DNA of 64,000 nt from Helicobacteraceae bacterium (GCA_900766555.1 CAAFVR010000008.1:118934-182933), one strand, 5' to 3'. Positions 17,110 to 26,736 are shown, numbered from the stretch's first letter. The notes: generated by a model from the sequence alone, not told the origin. Numbers and translations are program-made.

Positions 17110-18604
17110 AATTATGTCCTCCTTGTTGAAGGCTCTGCTCGATATTTGATTCATATATTTTGGCCGGATATTTTGTATTCAAAAATGCAACTAGTGATTT
17201 ATCAATATATTGCGCTTTCAAATTGGCGGCAAATTCAGCAAAATTTTGCGGGATATGTGGCGTTTGCGCTAGATTTTGTTCTAATATTTTATATATCACA
17301 ACTTGATTTGAGCTAAGCTGCACAATGCCGCTAGGATTTTGTGAGCCATAGATCTGACGTATTAATTCAAGTGAGATATCGCGATTAAGCGGGAAGAGTA
17401 TTTTTGCATCAAAAGTATTGATATTAGCTATTCTTGTTTTTGCATCTTTTGTAAAGTCGCTTTTGGCTTCTATTTCTTTAGCCAGCTTTAGTGCATTTTG
17501 GAGCTTTTGCTCTTTTATCAGATCTAGCTTTGCTTCAGCTTTGGCTTGCTCAAAGCTTTTTTCACTATCTTTTTGGACTTTTATTACATTTCCCAAAATA
17601 TAGGCATTTTCATACAGTTCTGGCTTTATGAAATCGCCTTCTTTTGCGATATTTAACACAGCTTTGAAGTCAGAATTTAGCGCATCAAGAGTGATTGTAA
17701 AATCTTGCGTCTTCTCGCTTTTGTCTCGATCGCGTATTTTTGGCGCTAACTCAAGGGCTTTTTGTTCGGCTCTTTTAGTTTTTAGATCTTGTAAAACTTT
17801 AGATCTGAATTGATCATAGGTTGTTTTATTTGCATCTTGCGTATAGAGAGCTTGGTTGTCATCAAAGTATTTGCGGGCTTCAAGTTCGCTTACTTTTTGA
17901 TCATCAATATTAATTTTTATGCCGCTTAGCGTTATTTCTGGCGGATTTTTATATTTTGCTTTATTGGCTTCCCAAAATGATTTTATAGCTTCATTTGTCG
18001 GATCTGGCGGATTTTTGGGCGTGATTACTTGATAGGCTATATTTTCATTTAATTGCAAAATGCCAGAAATAGCTTGTTCTTCGAGTTTTGTCGTATTTTT
18101 TGGCAGCATATTTAGTATATTTTGTATCAATATCGTAGATCTGATTGAATCTTCAAATTCGCTTGCATTTATGCGATTTTCGCTCAAAAGTTGCTTGTAG
18201 AGCGCGGGATCAAAAATTCCATTTCTTTGGAAAGATGGATCTTTTGCGATTTCTTTTACGACATCACTATCGCTAACTTGCAGACCTATGTCTTTTGCAT
18301 AGCTTTCAAGTTGCGCACGCTGTATTAATTGTCGCAGAGCTTCTTTATCAAGCCCGTATCTTTTGGCTTCAGCTTGATCTAGTTTGCCGCCTAGCACTTC
18401 GTTATATTCGTTAAAAACTCTGTCATAAGCGCGCGCAAATTGCACTTGAGAGATGGAAGTTTTGCCAACTTTTGCTACAGAATCGCCGCTAAAGCTAAAT
18501 AATGTTGGGTCCCAGCCCACCATGCCGGATGCTACAAGAGCGATAGCGCTAATCCAGATTGTGATAATCAGATATTTTTTATGGCGCTGCATCCATTGGA
18601 ACAT
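17099..18604 (-). CDS. PpiD/SurA-like periplasmic folding factor, membrane-anchored
   Basis: 501 residues with one N-terminal membrane anchor (about residues 10-30) after MFQWMQRHKKYL, then a SurA_N/PpiD chaperone domain (about 35-160, including GLDKEALRQLIQRAQLESYAKDIG), a poorly conserved parvulin-like middle and an alpha-helical C-terminal part. It should sit in the inner membrane facing the periplasm and help outer-membrane or secreted proteins fold. A PpiD-like gene directly upstream of ftsA-ftsZ is the order I remember from Helicobacter. Whether the isomerase domain is active cannot be told from sequence. Divergent from pyrH. Confidence 0.82.
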   Translation of the reverse strand: MFQWMQRHKKYLIITIWISAIALVASGMVGWDPTLFSFSGDSVAKVGKTSISQVQFARAYDRVFNEYNEVLGGKLDQAEAKRYGLDKEALRQLIQRAQLESYAKDIGLQVSDSDVVKEIAKDPSFQRNGIFDPALYKQLLSENRINASEFEDSIRSTILIQNILNMLPKNTTKLEEQAISGILQLNENIAYQVITPKNPPDPTNEAIKSFWEANKAKYKNPPEITLSGIKINIDDQKVSELEARKYFDDNQALYTQDANKTTYDQFRSKVLQDLKTKRAEQKALELAPKIRDRDKSEKTQDFTITLDALNSDFKAVLNIAKEGDFIKPELYENAYILGNVIKVQKDSEKSFEQAKAEAKLDLIKEQKLQNALKLAKEIEAKSDFTKDAKTRIANINTFDAKILFPLNRDISLELIRQIYGSQNPSGIVQLSSNQVVIYKILEQNLAQTPHIPQNFAEFAANLKAQYIDKSLVAFLNTKYPAKIYESNIEQSLQQGGHNFGH

Positions 18605-18629
18605 TAATCTAGCCTTGTTTAAAGTCCTG

Positions 18630-18638
18630 ATTGTAGCA
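18630..18638 (-). promoter_or_regulatory. Extended -10 promoter for the ppiD-like/ftsA/ftsZ operon
   Basis: On the minus strand TGCTACAAT is an extended -10 (TG plus TACAAT, hexamer at 18635 down to 18630). It predicts a start near 18623, about 20 nt before the ATG at 18604. It is divergent from the pyrH promoter at 18659. Confidence 0.5.
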
Positions 18639-18658
18639 AAAAAATCTGCCTAACTTTG

Positions 18659-18664
18659 TATAAT
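18659..18664 (+). promoter_or_regulatory. -10 box (TATAAT) for the pyrH-rpoZ-spoT-tyrS operon
   Basis: A perfect TATAAT 24 nt upstream of the pyrH ATG, preceded by TTTG. No convincing -35 was seen, which is usual for Campylobacterota sigma-70 promoters. Confidence 0.6.
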
Positions 18665-18687
18665 GGAAGCTTTAATCTAGGGTTAGT

Positions 18688-19413
18688 ATGAGAGATATGA
18701 AGCGTGTCTTAGTTAAATTCTCGGGCGAAGCTATGGCGGGCGAGCTAAATACTGGCAGGAATTTTGGGATAGATCCGAAGATTTTGCATTTCATAGCTGG
18801 CGAGATCAAGCTTTTGGCCGAAAATGATATTGAAGTTGCAATCGTAATTGGCGGAGGCAATATAATCCGCGGCGTAACAGCCAGCGCTGGCGGAATAATA
18901 CGTCGTACAAGCGGCGATTATATGGGCATGCTAGCCACAGTAATAAATGCAGTTGCGATGCAAGAAGCGCTAGAGCACATTGGTTTATCTGCGCGGGTGC
19001 AAAGCGCATTAGAAATCAAAGAGATCTGTGAGCCCTATATTTATAGAAAGGCAATTAGGCATCTTGAAAAGCAGCGAATCGTAATTTTTGGCGCAGGAAC
19101 TGGGAATCCATTTTTTACAACAGATACTGCGGCCACTCTTAGGGCTATTGAAATTGGCGCAGATGTCATTATAAAAGCAACTCGAGTTGATGGGATATAT
19201 ACGAAAGATCCAAATAAATTTGAGGATGCAACATTATTGCAGAGTCTAAGTTATGATGATGCGCTAAAAGAAGATATCAAAGTGATGGATGACACGGCAA
19301 TAGCGCTCGCAAAAGATAATAAATTACCAATACTCGTGTGCAATATGTTTAAAGAAAAAAATTTATTAGAAATCATAAAGCATAAAAAAGGCACATTTTC
19401 GATAGTGCAATAG
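18688..19413 (+). CDS. pyrH: UMP kinase
   Basis: Hexameric amino-acid-kinase-fold enzyme phosphorylating UMP to UDP. The KFSGEAMAG phosphate loop is near residues 9-17, the GGGNIIRG loop near 56-63, and the GTGNPFFTTDTAA substrate segment near 135. 241 residues. The ATG at 18697 is an alternative start that gives the common MKRVLVKFSGEA beginning; the ATG at 18688 has AGGG at better spacing. First gene of the pyrH-rpoZ-spoT-tyrS run. Confidence 0.97.
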   Translation: MRDMKRVLVKFSGEAMAGELNTGRNFGIDPKILHFIAGEIKLLAENDIEVAIVIGGGNIIRGVTASAGGIIRRTSGDYMGMLATVINAVAMQEALEHIGLSARVQSALEIKEICEPYIYRKAIRHLEKQRIVIFGAGTGNPFFTTDTAATLRAIEIGADVIIKATRVDGIYTKDPNKFEDATLLQSLSYDDALKEDIKVMDDTAIALAKDNKLPILVCNMFKEKNLLEIIKHKKGTFSIVQ

Positions 19414-19433
19414 AAATGAAATAAAGGAAAAAA

Positions 19434-19655
19434 ATGAGAACAGAAGAAATCGTAGCAAAAGCGCTTGAGCAAACACAAAATGATCGATATATCTTATCGA
19501 ACATGGTTTTTGCTCGAGTTAAACAGCTCGAAAATGGCGCAAGTCCACTTGTAGAAGCCAATATCAAGACAGAAAAATTATCGGATATTGCAATGCGAGA
19601 AATAGCGCTTGGTAAAATCCAGATTGAAAAAATTATAGAAGATAAAACAACATAA
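19434..19655 (+). CDS. rpoZ: RNA polymerase omega subunit
   Basis: 73 residues. The MRTEEIVAKALEQ start, the RYILSNMVFARVKQLENGA helix and the IAMREIALGKI segment are typical of the epsilonproteobacterial omega subunit, which aids beta' assembly. AAGGAAAA precedes the ATG. Its stop overlaps the spoT start (TAATG), coupling it with the ppGpp enzyme, a pairing also found in Proteobacteria. Confidence 0.95.
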   Translation: MRTEEIVAKALEQTQNDRYILSNMVFARVKQLENGASPLVEANIKTEKLSDIAMREIALGKIQIEKIIEDKTT

Positions 19656-21817
19656 TGTTAGCGCATCAAGAGTCAGATCTTTTTCAAGAATTAGTAAAGA
19701 TCCGCACGCTTGATGCTGCTTTAAATAAACTTTATTCCATTATCACGCCATCAAATCGGATCAAGCGCGCCGTTGATATTGCTATAGAATATCATGCGGG
19801 GCAAAAGCGCAAATCCGGCGAAGACTATATTGTGCACCCAATATGTGTGGCTTGCATAATTGCTTATTATGGTGGCGATTCGGCCATGATTTGTGCGGCC
19901 TTATTACATGATGTGGTAGAAGATACAGAATATAGCCTAGATAGCGTTTTTCAAACCTTTGGATCCGATGTAGGGAATCTAGTTGATGCTTTAACAAAAA
20001 TAAGCGAAGTGCGAAAAGAAGAGCTAAATACCAAAACCTCACAAAAAGTGGTATCTACAGCACTTAGTTTTCGCAAAATGCTAATTGCAGCCGTCAAAGA
20101 TTCGCGCGCACTTGTGATTAAAATAAGTGACAGATTGCATAATATGCTAACGCTTGATGCGCTCCCAGAAAATAAGCAAAAAAGCATTTCTGAAGAAACG
20201 CTCGTAGTTTATAGCCCAATAGCGCATCGCCTTGGGATTTCATCTATTAAAAATGAGCTTGAAGATCTAGGTTTTTACTATCTTTTTAATGATAAATATC
20301 AGAAAATAAAAGATTATCTAGAGCATAGCAGCCATTCATTTGCAACGAGATTTGATTTATTTATAGCCAAAATCAAAAGTTTATTGCTTAAAAATAATTT
20401 TGCAGAAGATGAATTTTTAATTGAACATCGCGTAAAACGGCCCTATTCGATACATTTAAAAATGCAGCGCAAGGGCGTATCAATTGATGAGATATTAGAT
20501 TTATTAGCAATACGCATAATTGTAAAAAGCACTGTCAATTGCTACAAGATTTTAGGGCTTATACATTGCTCATTTAAGCCGATAATTTCGCGCTTTAAAG
20601 ATTACATTGCGTTGCCTAAAGAAAATGGCTATCAAACGATTCACACTACAATTTTTGAGCAAAGCTGGGTTTATGAGGTGCAAATTAGGACATTTGACAT
20701 GCACAGATCCGCTCAATTTGGTGTGGCGGCGCATTGGAAGTACAAAAGTGGTGGATTGTTGCCAAATATGGATTGGCTAAATAATTTTGAATATCAAAAT
20801 CAATCCATAGAAGAATTTTATGAGCTAGCTAAAAATGATTTGTATCAAGAAGATATCGTCGTTTTTAGTCCAGATGGCGATACATATAATTTACCGCTTG
20901 GTTCAATTGTGCTAGATTATGCTTATGCGGTGCATTCAGAAGTTGGTAATCACGCCCGAGATGTATATGTAAATAATAAAAAGGCAAGCTTGCTAGGGCG
21001 CCTTAGATCCGGTGATATTGTGCAAATAATCACAGATTCAAATACTCCGCCAAAATATACCTGGATTGATGAGGTAAAAACGTCCAAAGCTAAGTCCTGC
21101 CTTAGAACTCAGCGCAAGGCGAGACTAAAAGATATTGAGCAAAAAGCGGCGATAAATATGTTTGCTGGCTTTTTTAATAAAGAGCCAAAGGTTTTTCAGC
21201 GATTTTTGAGTATTAACGGATTCAACATACAGAGTCTTTGGAGGGTGTTGCATGATCCGCTGTATTTGAGCAAGACATTTGAGCAGGTAAAAAATAAATT
21301 TTTTATGAACAAGGGCTTTTTTGTAAAAATGCGTTTTGCTAGATTCAAACTGAAGGCTTTTAAAATCGATAAGTTCCAATTGCATTCGGTGCAAAATATA
21401 AGCGAAGTCGTTTTTGATTGCTGCTGTCATCCAAGGCATGGGGATGAAATTTTGGGCATTTATTACAATCAAAAAGTGATTATTCACCATAAATTATGCG
21501 ATAAATTATATGAAGAAATTGAAGCCGGCGCAAAGATTTTAACCCCAGTATGGGCGCAAAGCGAGATGCCATCTTTCAAAGTTGTTGTGAGCTTAGAGGA
21601 TAGGCGATATGGAATTGAGCGCTTTTTGCAAACGCTAAGTCAAAATGAATGCAATATCACGGGGCTAAATTATGAGGTATATAAAAATCAATTTAGCCCA
21701 TATTATGAAGTCGTTTTTGAGGTTAAGCCCACGCAAGCGAAGGCGGTTAAAGAGATTTTGCACAGAAATTATAAAATAATTGATTTTAAAAATATGAAAG
21801 ATGCATATTTAAACTAA
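19655..21817 (+). CDS. spoT: Bifunctional (p)ppGpp synthetase/hydrolase
   Basis: Single RelA/SpoT homologue controlling the stringent response. Domains in order: HD hydrolase (about 45-150, with HPICVACII and ALLHDVVEDT), synthetase (about 230-350, with KENGYQTIHT and VQIRTFDMHRSAQFGVAAHW), TGS (about 390-450), a zinc/helical region with a CCCHP motif near 590, and a C-terminal ACT domain (about 645-710). 720 residues. Both hydrolase and synthetase motifs look intact. Overlaps rpoZ upstream and tyrS downstream (TAATG). Confidence 0.96.
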   Translation: MLAHQESDLFQELVKIRTLDAALNKLYSIITPSNRIKRAVDIAIEYHAGQKRKSGEDYIVHPICVACIIAYYGGDSAMICAALLHDVVEDTEYSLDSVFQTFGSDVGNLVDALTKISEVRKEELNTKTSQKVVSTALSFRKMLIAAVKDSRALVIKISDRLHNMLTLDALPENKQKSISEETLVVYSPIAHRLGISSIKNELEDLGFYYLFNDKYQKIKDYLEHSSHSFATRFDLFIAKIKSLLLKNNFAEDEFLIEHRVKRPYSIHLKMQRKGVSIDEILDLLAIRIIVKSTVNCYKILGLIHCSFKPIISRFKDYIALPKENGYQTIHTTIFEQSWVYEVQIRTFDMHRSAQFGVAAHWKYKSGGLLPNMDWLNNFEYQNQSIEEFYELAKNDLYQEDIVVFSPDGDTYNLPLGSIVLDYAYAVHSEVGNHARDVYVNNKKASLLGRLRSGDIVQIITDSNTPPKYTWIDEVKTSKAKSCLRTQRKARLKDIEQKAAINMFAGFFNKEPKVFQRFLSINGFNIQSLWRVLHDPLYLSKTFEQVKNKFFMNKGFFVKMRFARFKLKAFKIDKFQLHSVQNISEVVFDCCCHPRHGDEILGIYYNQKVIIHHKLCDKLYEEIEAGAKILTPVWAQSEMPSFKVVVSLEDRRYGIERFLQTLSQNECNITGLNYEVYKNQFSPYYEVVFEVKPTQAKAVKEILHRNYKIIDFKNMKDAYLN

Positions 21818-23043
21818 TGCAAGTAGAAAAACAGGTAAAAAACGCGATTAAAGAGATTTCGCGCGGATCAATTGAGATTATCGGACTAGATTATATAGAG
21901 CAGCTTTTGGAGCGTTTCTATACCAAAGGCGAGCGCTATATTGTAAAAGCTGGCTTTGATCCCACAGCACCGGATCTACACTTGGGCCATACGATTTTGA
22001 TACAGAAATTAGCTACTTTTCAACATTTTGGCGGAGATGTAAGATTCTTGATCGGGGATTTTACAGCGCAAATTGGCGACCCAAGCGGGCGCAGCAAGAC
22101 GCGCAAAACGCTATCCAAAGAAGAAGTGCTAGAAAATGCCAAAACATATAAAGATCAGGTTTTTAAAATATTAGATAAAGATAAGACGGATGTTTGCTTT
22201 AATTCAACATGGCTAAATGCACTTGGGATTAGCGGACTTTTGGAGCTGGCCTCGAGTTTTTCAGTAGCTAGGATGCTTGAGCGAGATGATTTTGCCAAGC
22301 GCTTTAAGAGTAATCAAAATATAAGCATTTTGGAATTTATTTATCCGCTTTTGCAGGGTTATGATTCGGTGGCTTTGGATTGTGATATCGAGCTTGGCGG
22401 GAGTGATCAAAAATTTAATCTGCTTATGGGGCGCTCAATGCAGCGTTTTTATAATGCTAAAAAAGAACAAAGCGTATTGATGATGCCGCTTTTAGAGGGG
22501 ATTGATGGCGTTCAAAAAATGAGCAAAAGCTTGGATAATTATATTGCGTTAGATGATGCGCCAGATCTGATGTATGCGAAGCTTTTAAGCATTAGCGATG
22601 TTTTATCTTGGCGATATTTTGAGCTTTTGAGCTCAAAAAGTTTAGATGAAATAAATATTTTGAAGCAATCTGTTGCAAATGGAACCATTCATCCAAAAGC
22701 GGCCAAAGAAATGCTCGCACTTGAAATAGTTGAGAGATTTTATAATGCTACACTAGCATCAAGCGCAAAGGCTAATTTTGATAATATTTTTAGTAAAAAT
22801 GCTCTGCCAGATGACATGGAAGAAGCCATTTTGAGCTTAGAAAATGAAGAGCCTTTATGGATTTGTAAGGCACTTTTGGATATAAAGTTTGTGAGTTCTA
22901 CCTCAGAGGCGAGGCGCCAGATCCGATCTGGGGCTCTGCGCGTAAATCAGGAGAAGGTGCAAGATGAGTTTTTTGCGCTTTCAAATGGAGAATATGTGCT
23001 ATCAATCGGTAAGCGTAAATTCAAAAAATTGATTATAAAATGA
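21817..23043 (+). CDS. tyrS: Tyrosyl-tRNA synthetase
   Basis: Class I synthetase charging tRNA-Tyr. The HIGH-type motif is HLGH at residues 55-58, the KMSKS motif is near residue 234, and the substrate loop GYDSVALDCDIELGGSDQKFN lies between. The C-terminal S4-like RNA-binding domain is visible (SEARRQIRSGALRVNQEKV, about 368-386). 408 residues. Coupled to spoT by a TAATG overlap. The AGATCCGATCT word at 22919-22929 is read in the frame giving Gln-Ile-Arg-Ser. Confidence 0.97.
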   Translation: MQVEKQVKNAIKEISRGSIEIIGLDYIEQLLERFYTKGERYIVKAGFDPTAPDLHLGHTILIQKLATFQHFGGDVRFLIGDFTAQIGDPSGRSKTRKTLSKEEVLENAKTYKDQVFKILDKDKTDVCFNSTWLNALGISGLLELASSFSVARMLERDDFAKRFKSNQNISILEFIYPLLQGYDSVALDCDIELGGSDQKFNLLMGRSMQRFYNAKKEQSVLMMPLLEGIDGVQKMSKSLDNYIALDDAPDLMYAKLLSISDVLSWRYFELLSSKSLDEINILKQSVANGTIHPKAAKEMLALEIVERFYNATLASSAKANFDNIFSKNALPDDMEEAILSLENEEPLWICKALLDIKFVSSTSEARRQIRSGALRVNQEKVQDEFFALSNGEYVLSIGKRKFKKLIIK

Positions 23044-23050
23044 GGTAATA

Positions 23051-24184
23051 GTGAAAAATGTATTAAAGCCGCTTAAAATTGGCAAGCACATCATAAAGTA
23101 CCCCATTTTCCAAGGTGGGATGGGCGTTGGGATTAGTTGGGATGGCCTAGCGGGGAATGTCTCCAAAAATGGCGCATTGGGCATTATTAGCTGCGTTGGG
23201 ACGGGCTATTATAAGCAAATGCAGCTAGTTGAGCGCATTGTGAAATCAAAGCCATTTGAGGCAATTAATTTTTATTCCAAAAGTGCCTTGAATGAGATAT
23301 TTAAAAATGCGCGCAAAATATGTGGCAATAGGCCGCTTGGCGCAAATATTTTATATGCCATTAATGAATATGGGCGCGTGGTGCGCGATGCTTGCGAGGC
23401 TGGTGCAAATATCATTGTAACGGGCGCTGGGTTGCCAACAAATATGCCAGAATTTACAAAGAATTTCCCAGATGTGGCGCTTGTTCCGATTGTGAGTTCT
23501 GCAAAAGCGCTACGCATCTTGTTTCGTCGTTGGGTGGATCGATATAACAGAGCGCCAGATGCCGTGATAGTTGAGGGGCCATTATCTGGCGGACATCAAG
23601 GTTTCAAATATGAAGATTGCTTTAAAGAAGAGTCCCAGCTGCATAATATCTTGCCAAAAGTGGTGGAAGAAGCCAAGGCTTGCGGGGATATCCCAGTAAT
23701 TGCGGCTGGTGGCATTTGGGATAGATCTGATATAGATTATATGATTTCACTTGGCGCTAGCGGCGTGCAAATGGCCACTAGATTTTTGGGCACTCACGAA
23801 TGCGATGCGAAAATGTATGCCAAGATAATGCCGAATTTGAAAAAAGAAGACATTTTACTTGTCAAATCTCCGGTAGGTTATCCAGCTCGCGCAATTAATA
23901 TTGGCGTGTTAGCGCGTATGAAAGAGGGCAATGCGCCAAAAATACAATGTATTAGCAATTGCGTTAGCCCATGCCATCGTGGCATCGAGGCCAAAAAAGT
24001 GGGCTACTGTATAGCCGATAGACTTGGCGCTGCTTATGAGGGGGATTTGGACGCTGGGCTATATTTCACGGGAGCAAATGGATATCGCATTGAAAAAATA
24101 ATAAGCGTAAGGGAGCTCATAAATGAGCTAACAAGCGATGCTGATATCGATATCGATGTAGATTTAAAGCTGCAAGGAAGTTGA
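23051..24184 (+). CDS. Nitronate monooxygenase / 2-nitropropane dioxygenase family flavoprotein
   Basis: 377-residue FMN-dependent TIM-barrel protein. Landmarks: PIFQGGMGVGISWDGLAG near residue 18, GANIIVTGAGLPTN, EGPLSGGHQGF and the phosphate-binding PVIAAGGIWDRSDI, then GVQMATRFLGTHEC. Several cysteines near the C-terminus (CISNCVSPCHRG) hint at an extra metal or redox site, seen in relatives of the NPD family. The physiological substrate is unknown. GTG start, 7 bp after tyrS; the same neighbour order (tyrS-NPD-amiA) occurs in Helicobacter. Confidence 0.85.
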   Translation: MKNVLKPLKIGKHIIKYPIFQGGMGVGISWDGLAGNVSKNGALGIISCVGTGYYKQMQLVERIVKSKPFEAINFYSKSALNEIFKNARKICGNRPLGANILYAINEYGRVVRDACEAGANIIVTGAGLPTNMPEFTKNFPDVALVPIVSSAKALRILFRRWVDRYNRAPDAVIVEGPLSGGHQGFKYEDCFKEESQLHNILPKVVEEAKACGDIPVIAAGGIWDRSDIDYMISLGASGVQMATRFLGTHECDAKMYAKIMPNLKKEDILLVKSPVGYPARAINIGVLARMKEGNAPKIQCISNCVSPCHRGIEAKKVGYCIADRLGAAYEGDLDAGLYFTGANGYRIEKIISVRELINELTSDADIDIDVDLKLQGS

Positions 24185-24190
24185 TAGGCC

Positions 24191-25312
24191 TTGCGTTTCA
24201 TCCTATGGAGTATTTTTGCCCTTAGTGTCGTTTTTGGGAGGATTTTAGAAGTTACACCCTTTGGTGACAATAGTTTAAAAATCGTTTTTGATCATAATAT
24301 CACTGAGGCAAATTTAGCTCAAACTAAAATTAGCGTAAATACAAGTTATATCCAATTTCGCGATGCTTTGATACCTTTCAATAAAAAGAAGTTCATTTTC
24401 AAAAATGGCTCAGAAATTTTGATCGCGCAAAATACGCCAAAAGTTACGCGCATTGTGATAACTCAAAGCAAAAGATCCGATCTGACCTTTAAAATCCAGG
24501 GCAAAGTGCTTTATATACATTTGTCGCGCGAGCTGCAATTATTGAGGGAAAAGAGCGCCAAAAAGCCTTTGATACCAAAGCTAAAGCCGCAAAAAACGGC
24601 CATAAAACCGCCGATACAAAGAGCAAATAATGGCTATAAAATAATGATAGATCCAGGCCATGGAGGCAAAGATTGCGGCGCACCGGGGATTTTAAAGGTA
24701 TGCGAGAAAGTAATTGTGCTTGATGTTTCGCTGTTACTTGAAAAGGAGCTAAAAGCGCGAGGCTATACTGTGTATATGACGCGAAAAGATGATACTTATA
24801 TCGATTTGAAGCGCCGCACAGAACTAGCGAATGAAAAAAATGTCCATCTTTTTGTATCCGTGCATGCAAATTCAATCCCGCATAATCATCACAGACACGA
24901 CATCCAGGGCGTTGAGAGCTATTTTTTATCCACGGCTAGATCCGATCGGGCGCGCAATGTGGCCGAGATTGAAAATAAGGGCGATGTGGAGACGATGAAC
25001 TTTTTTTCCAAAAATTCATTTTTAAATACGCTTAATTCGCATCGTTTGATTGCATCAAATAAATTGGCGCTGGATATACAATTTGGCGTGTTAAATGAGC
25101 TTAAAAATGATTTCAAAAATGTTGTAGATGGCGGGGTTCGCGAGGGGCCATTTTGGGTGTTGGCAGGTGCGCTTATGCCATCTGTTTTAATTGAGCTAGG
25201 TTATAACTCAAATGAATTTGAGGCAAAGCGTTTGATTGATAAGAAGTATCAAAAGGCGCTAGCTAAGGGCATTGCAGATGGGATCGATGGTTTTGTGAGA
25301 AAGAATTTTTAG
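24191..25312 (+). CDS. amiA: N-acetylmuramoyl-L-alanine amidase
   Basis: Secreted zinc amidase that cleaves the peptide from muramic acid, needed for daughter-cell separation. Signal peptide at residues 1-17 (LWSIFALSVVFG), AMIN-like beta domain (about 18-110), then Amidase_3 catalytic domain with MIDPGHGGKDCGAPG near 154, the SVHANSI histidine and the VLIELGYNSN glutamate near 337. 373 residues. TTG start at 24191. AmiA loss blocks coccoid transition in H. pylori (established knowledge). Its stop overlaps the next gene's GTG. Confidence 0.94.
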   Translation: MRFILWSIFALSVVFGRILEVTPFGDNSLKIVFDHNITEANLAQTKISVNTSYIQFRDALIPFNKKKFIFKNGSEILIAQNTPKVTRIVITQSKRSDLTFKIQGKVLYIHLSRELQLLREKSAKKPLIPKLKPQKTAIKPPIQRANNGYKIMIDPGHGGKDCGAPGILKVCEKVIVLDVSLLLEKELKARGYTVYMTRKDDTYIDLKRRTELANEKNVHLFVSVHANSIPHNHHRHDIQGVESYFLSTARSDRARNVAEIENKGDVETMNFFSKNSFLNTLNSHRLIASNKLALDIQFGVLNELKNDFKNVVDGGVREGPFWVLAGALMPSVLIELGYNSNEFEAKRLIDKKYQKALAKGIADGIDGFVRKNF

Positions 25313-26085
25313 TGCAGAACTCCAAATTTCTTACATATATATTATTTTTCTTCTTATTTTTTAGCTGGAATGTGCTATTTTTTGGCATTTTTGGCGAATT
25401 TGGCGCACTTATTTTGATATTTTCAAGCGGATTTTTCACCACCGTTTTTTATGCGATAAATGCACTTTGCTATTTTTTATTTTTGTTTAGAGTGCTAGAT
25501 TCGCAGAGTTTTGGGATCAAGGCATTTTTGAGCTTGCTATTTTGTTTATTTGTGCTTTTATTTATTAAGGGTATTTTTGGAAATTCTGGCGAATTTGATG
25601 TCTTTTTTGACGAATTAAGCTTGTTGCAGATTTTTGCGCTGTATTCTTTTGACATTGTTGTATCTGGAATTTTTTATATTTTTATCCTTTTGGGGCTACT
25701 TTTTATGCGCAGCAAAAATGCTTTTGTGCCGAGCTTTAATGTCATAAGTTTGGCTTTAATTGCAAGTAGTTTCCAGCTTTTTTATTTTAATAGGGCTTGG
25801 TTTTTTTATATAGATTTGGCGATTTTTGGCGTTCTTTTGCTTTTATTTTTTATAAGGCTTGGCCTAAGCGGATCTAGTGCTCAGATCCGATTGAATGCGG
25901 CATTTTTGGTGTTGAATGTAATTTTTATGGTGATTTTTAATTTATTTGGCGATTTGCAGGGGATTTTTGATTTGCGCTATTTTTTCTATGAGCTTGTGCT
26001 TTTGCTTTATGGATATCAGCTCTCTTGGCGCGCATTTGATAGGGGAGAGATGCTAAAAGCGCTTAGGGCGCGATATGCGCTTTAG
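25312..26085 (+). CDS. Phe-rich polytopic membrane protein, unknown function
   Basis: 257 residues with about seven hydrophobic segments (near 9-30, 35-60, 66-88, 103-130, 140-160, 163-186, 195-245). It is very rich in Phe and Leu and has no soluble domain. I do not recognise a family. The GTG start overlaps the amiA stop (TAGTG), so it is co-translated with the amidase; a role in envelope maintenance is only inferred from that. The last 33 bp overlap the opposing mqnA gene. Confidence 0.75.
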   Translation: MQNSKFLTYILFFFLFFSWNVLFFGIFGEFGALILIFSSGFFTTVFYAINALCYFLFLFRVLDSQSFGIKAFLSLLFCLFVLLFIKGIFGNSGEFDVFFDELSLLQIFALYSFDIVVSGIFYIFILLGLLFMRSKNAFVPSFNVISLALIASSFQLFYFNRAWFFYIDLAIFGVLLLLFFIRLGLSGSSAQIRLNAAFLVLNVIFMVIFNLFGDLQGIFDLRYFFYELVLLLYGYQLSWRAFDRGEMLKALRARYAL

Positions 26086-26721
26086 GCGGCAGATCCGATA
26101 AAAGCGCCTTAGTCCGGCAATTTCTTTTGTGCCCATGGCGTAGTGAATTTGTTTCAAATATGAAATTATGTATTTTGGCGGAATTTGATGCTCTTTTGAG
26201 ACGCTTTGCAAAATATATTGTGGGATTTTGATGGGCGTTTTGGCAAAATTTTTGGCTATTTTTTGATAGAGCGCTCTTTTAGCATTAATGCATAAAAGGC
26301 CAAAAGTAAAGGGGAGATTTTGTTTTTCCCACCAGATCTGACCTAGATCTGTGAAATTAGCTTTATTTTTATTTTTATAGTGCAGTTTTAACGCCCGATC
26401 GCCAATTAGGATTTCGCCACTTAGCCCAAGAGCTTTGGATAGCGCATTTGAGCTAGCGCTTTGATAGTCGTCTTTGGCTTCATTTGGGAGTAAAAGTACG
26501 CTCCAAACGGCGCCTTTTGAGATGATCCCAAGGGGAGCATTTTTATGTGATAAAAATGCATCAAAGCCCGCAAAAGATGAGATAAAGCCAGCATCAATGC
26601 GCTTAAATAAGAAATCTCTGTTTAATTTAGCCGGATAGGTGGTTTTGAAGTGTAAATTTAGCTTTTTGGCATAGATTTTAAAGGGGAGTAGATTTATATA
26701 ATTAATCATTCCAAAACGCAT
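26053..26721 (-). CDS. mqnA: Chorismate dehydratase (futalosine menaquinone pathway)
   Basis: MqnA makes 3-enolpyruvyl-benzoate from chorismate, the first step of the alternative menaquinone route used by Campylobacterota. The start MRFGMINYINLLPFK, the DAGFISSFAGFDA segment and the EILIGDRAL strand are family features of this periplasmic-binding-protein-like fold. 222 residues. Convergent overlap of 33 bp with the upstream membrane-protein gene. Divergent from the acidic ORF/aguB unit. Confidence 0.88.
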   Translation of the reverse strand: MRFGMINYINLLPFKIYAKKLNLHFKTTYPAKLNRDFLFKRIDAGFISSFAGFDAFLSHKNAPLGIISKGAVWSVLLLPNEAKDDYQSASSNALSKALGLSGEILIGDRALKLHYKNKNKANFTDLGQIWWEKQNLPFTFGLLCINAKRALYQKIAKNFAKTPIKIPQYILQSVSKEHQIPPKYIISYLKQIHYAMGTKEIAGLRRFYRICRLKRISRPKRF

Positions 26722-26736
26722 TTTTTTGCCTATTTT

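Noticed and set aside
17110..17154. ATG at 17154 as the ftsA start
   Set aside because: It lies far inside the preceding gene without a ribosome binding site; the TTG at 17109 has AAGGAGGA at 7 nt and gives a normal FtsA N-terminus.
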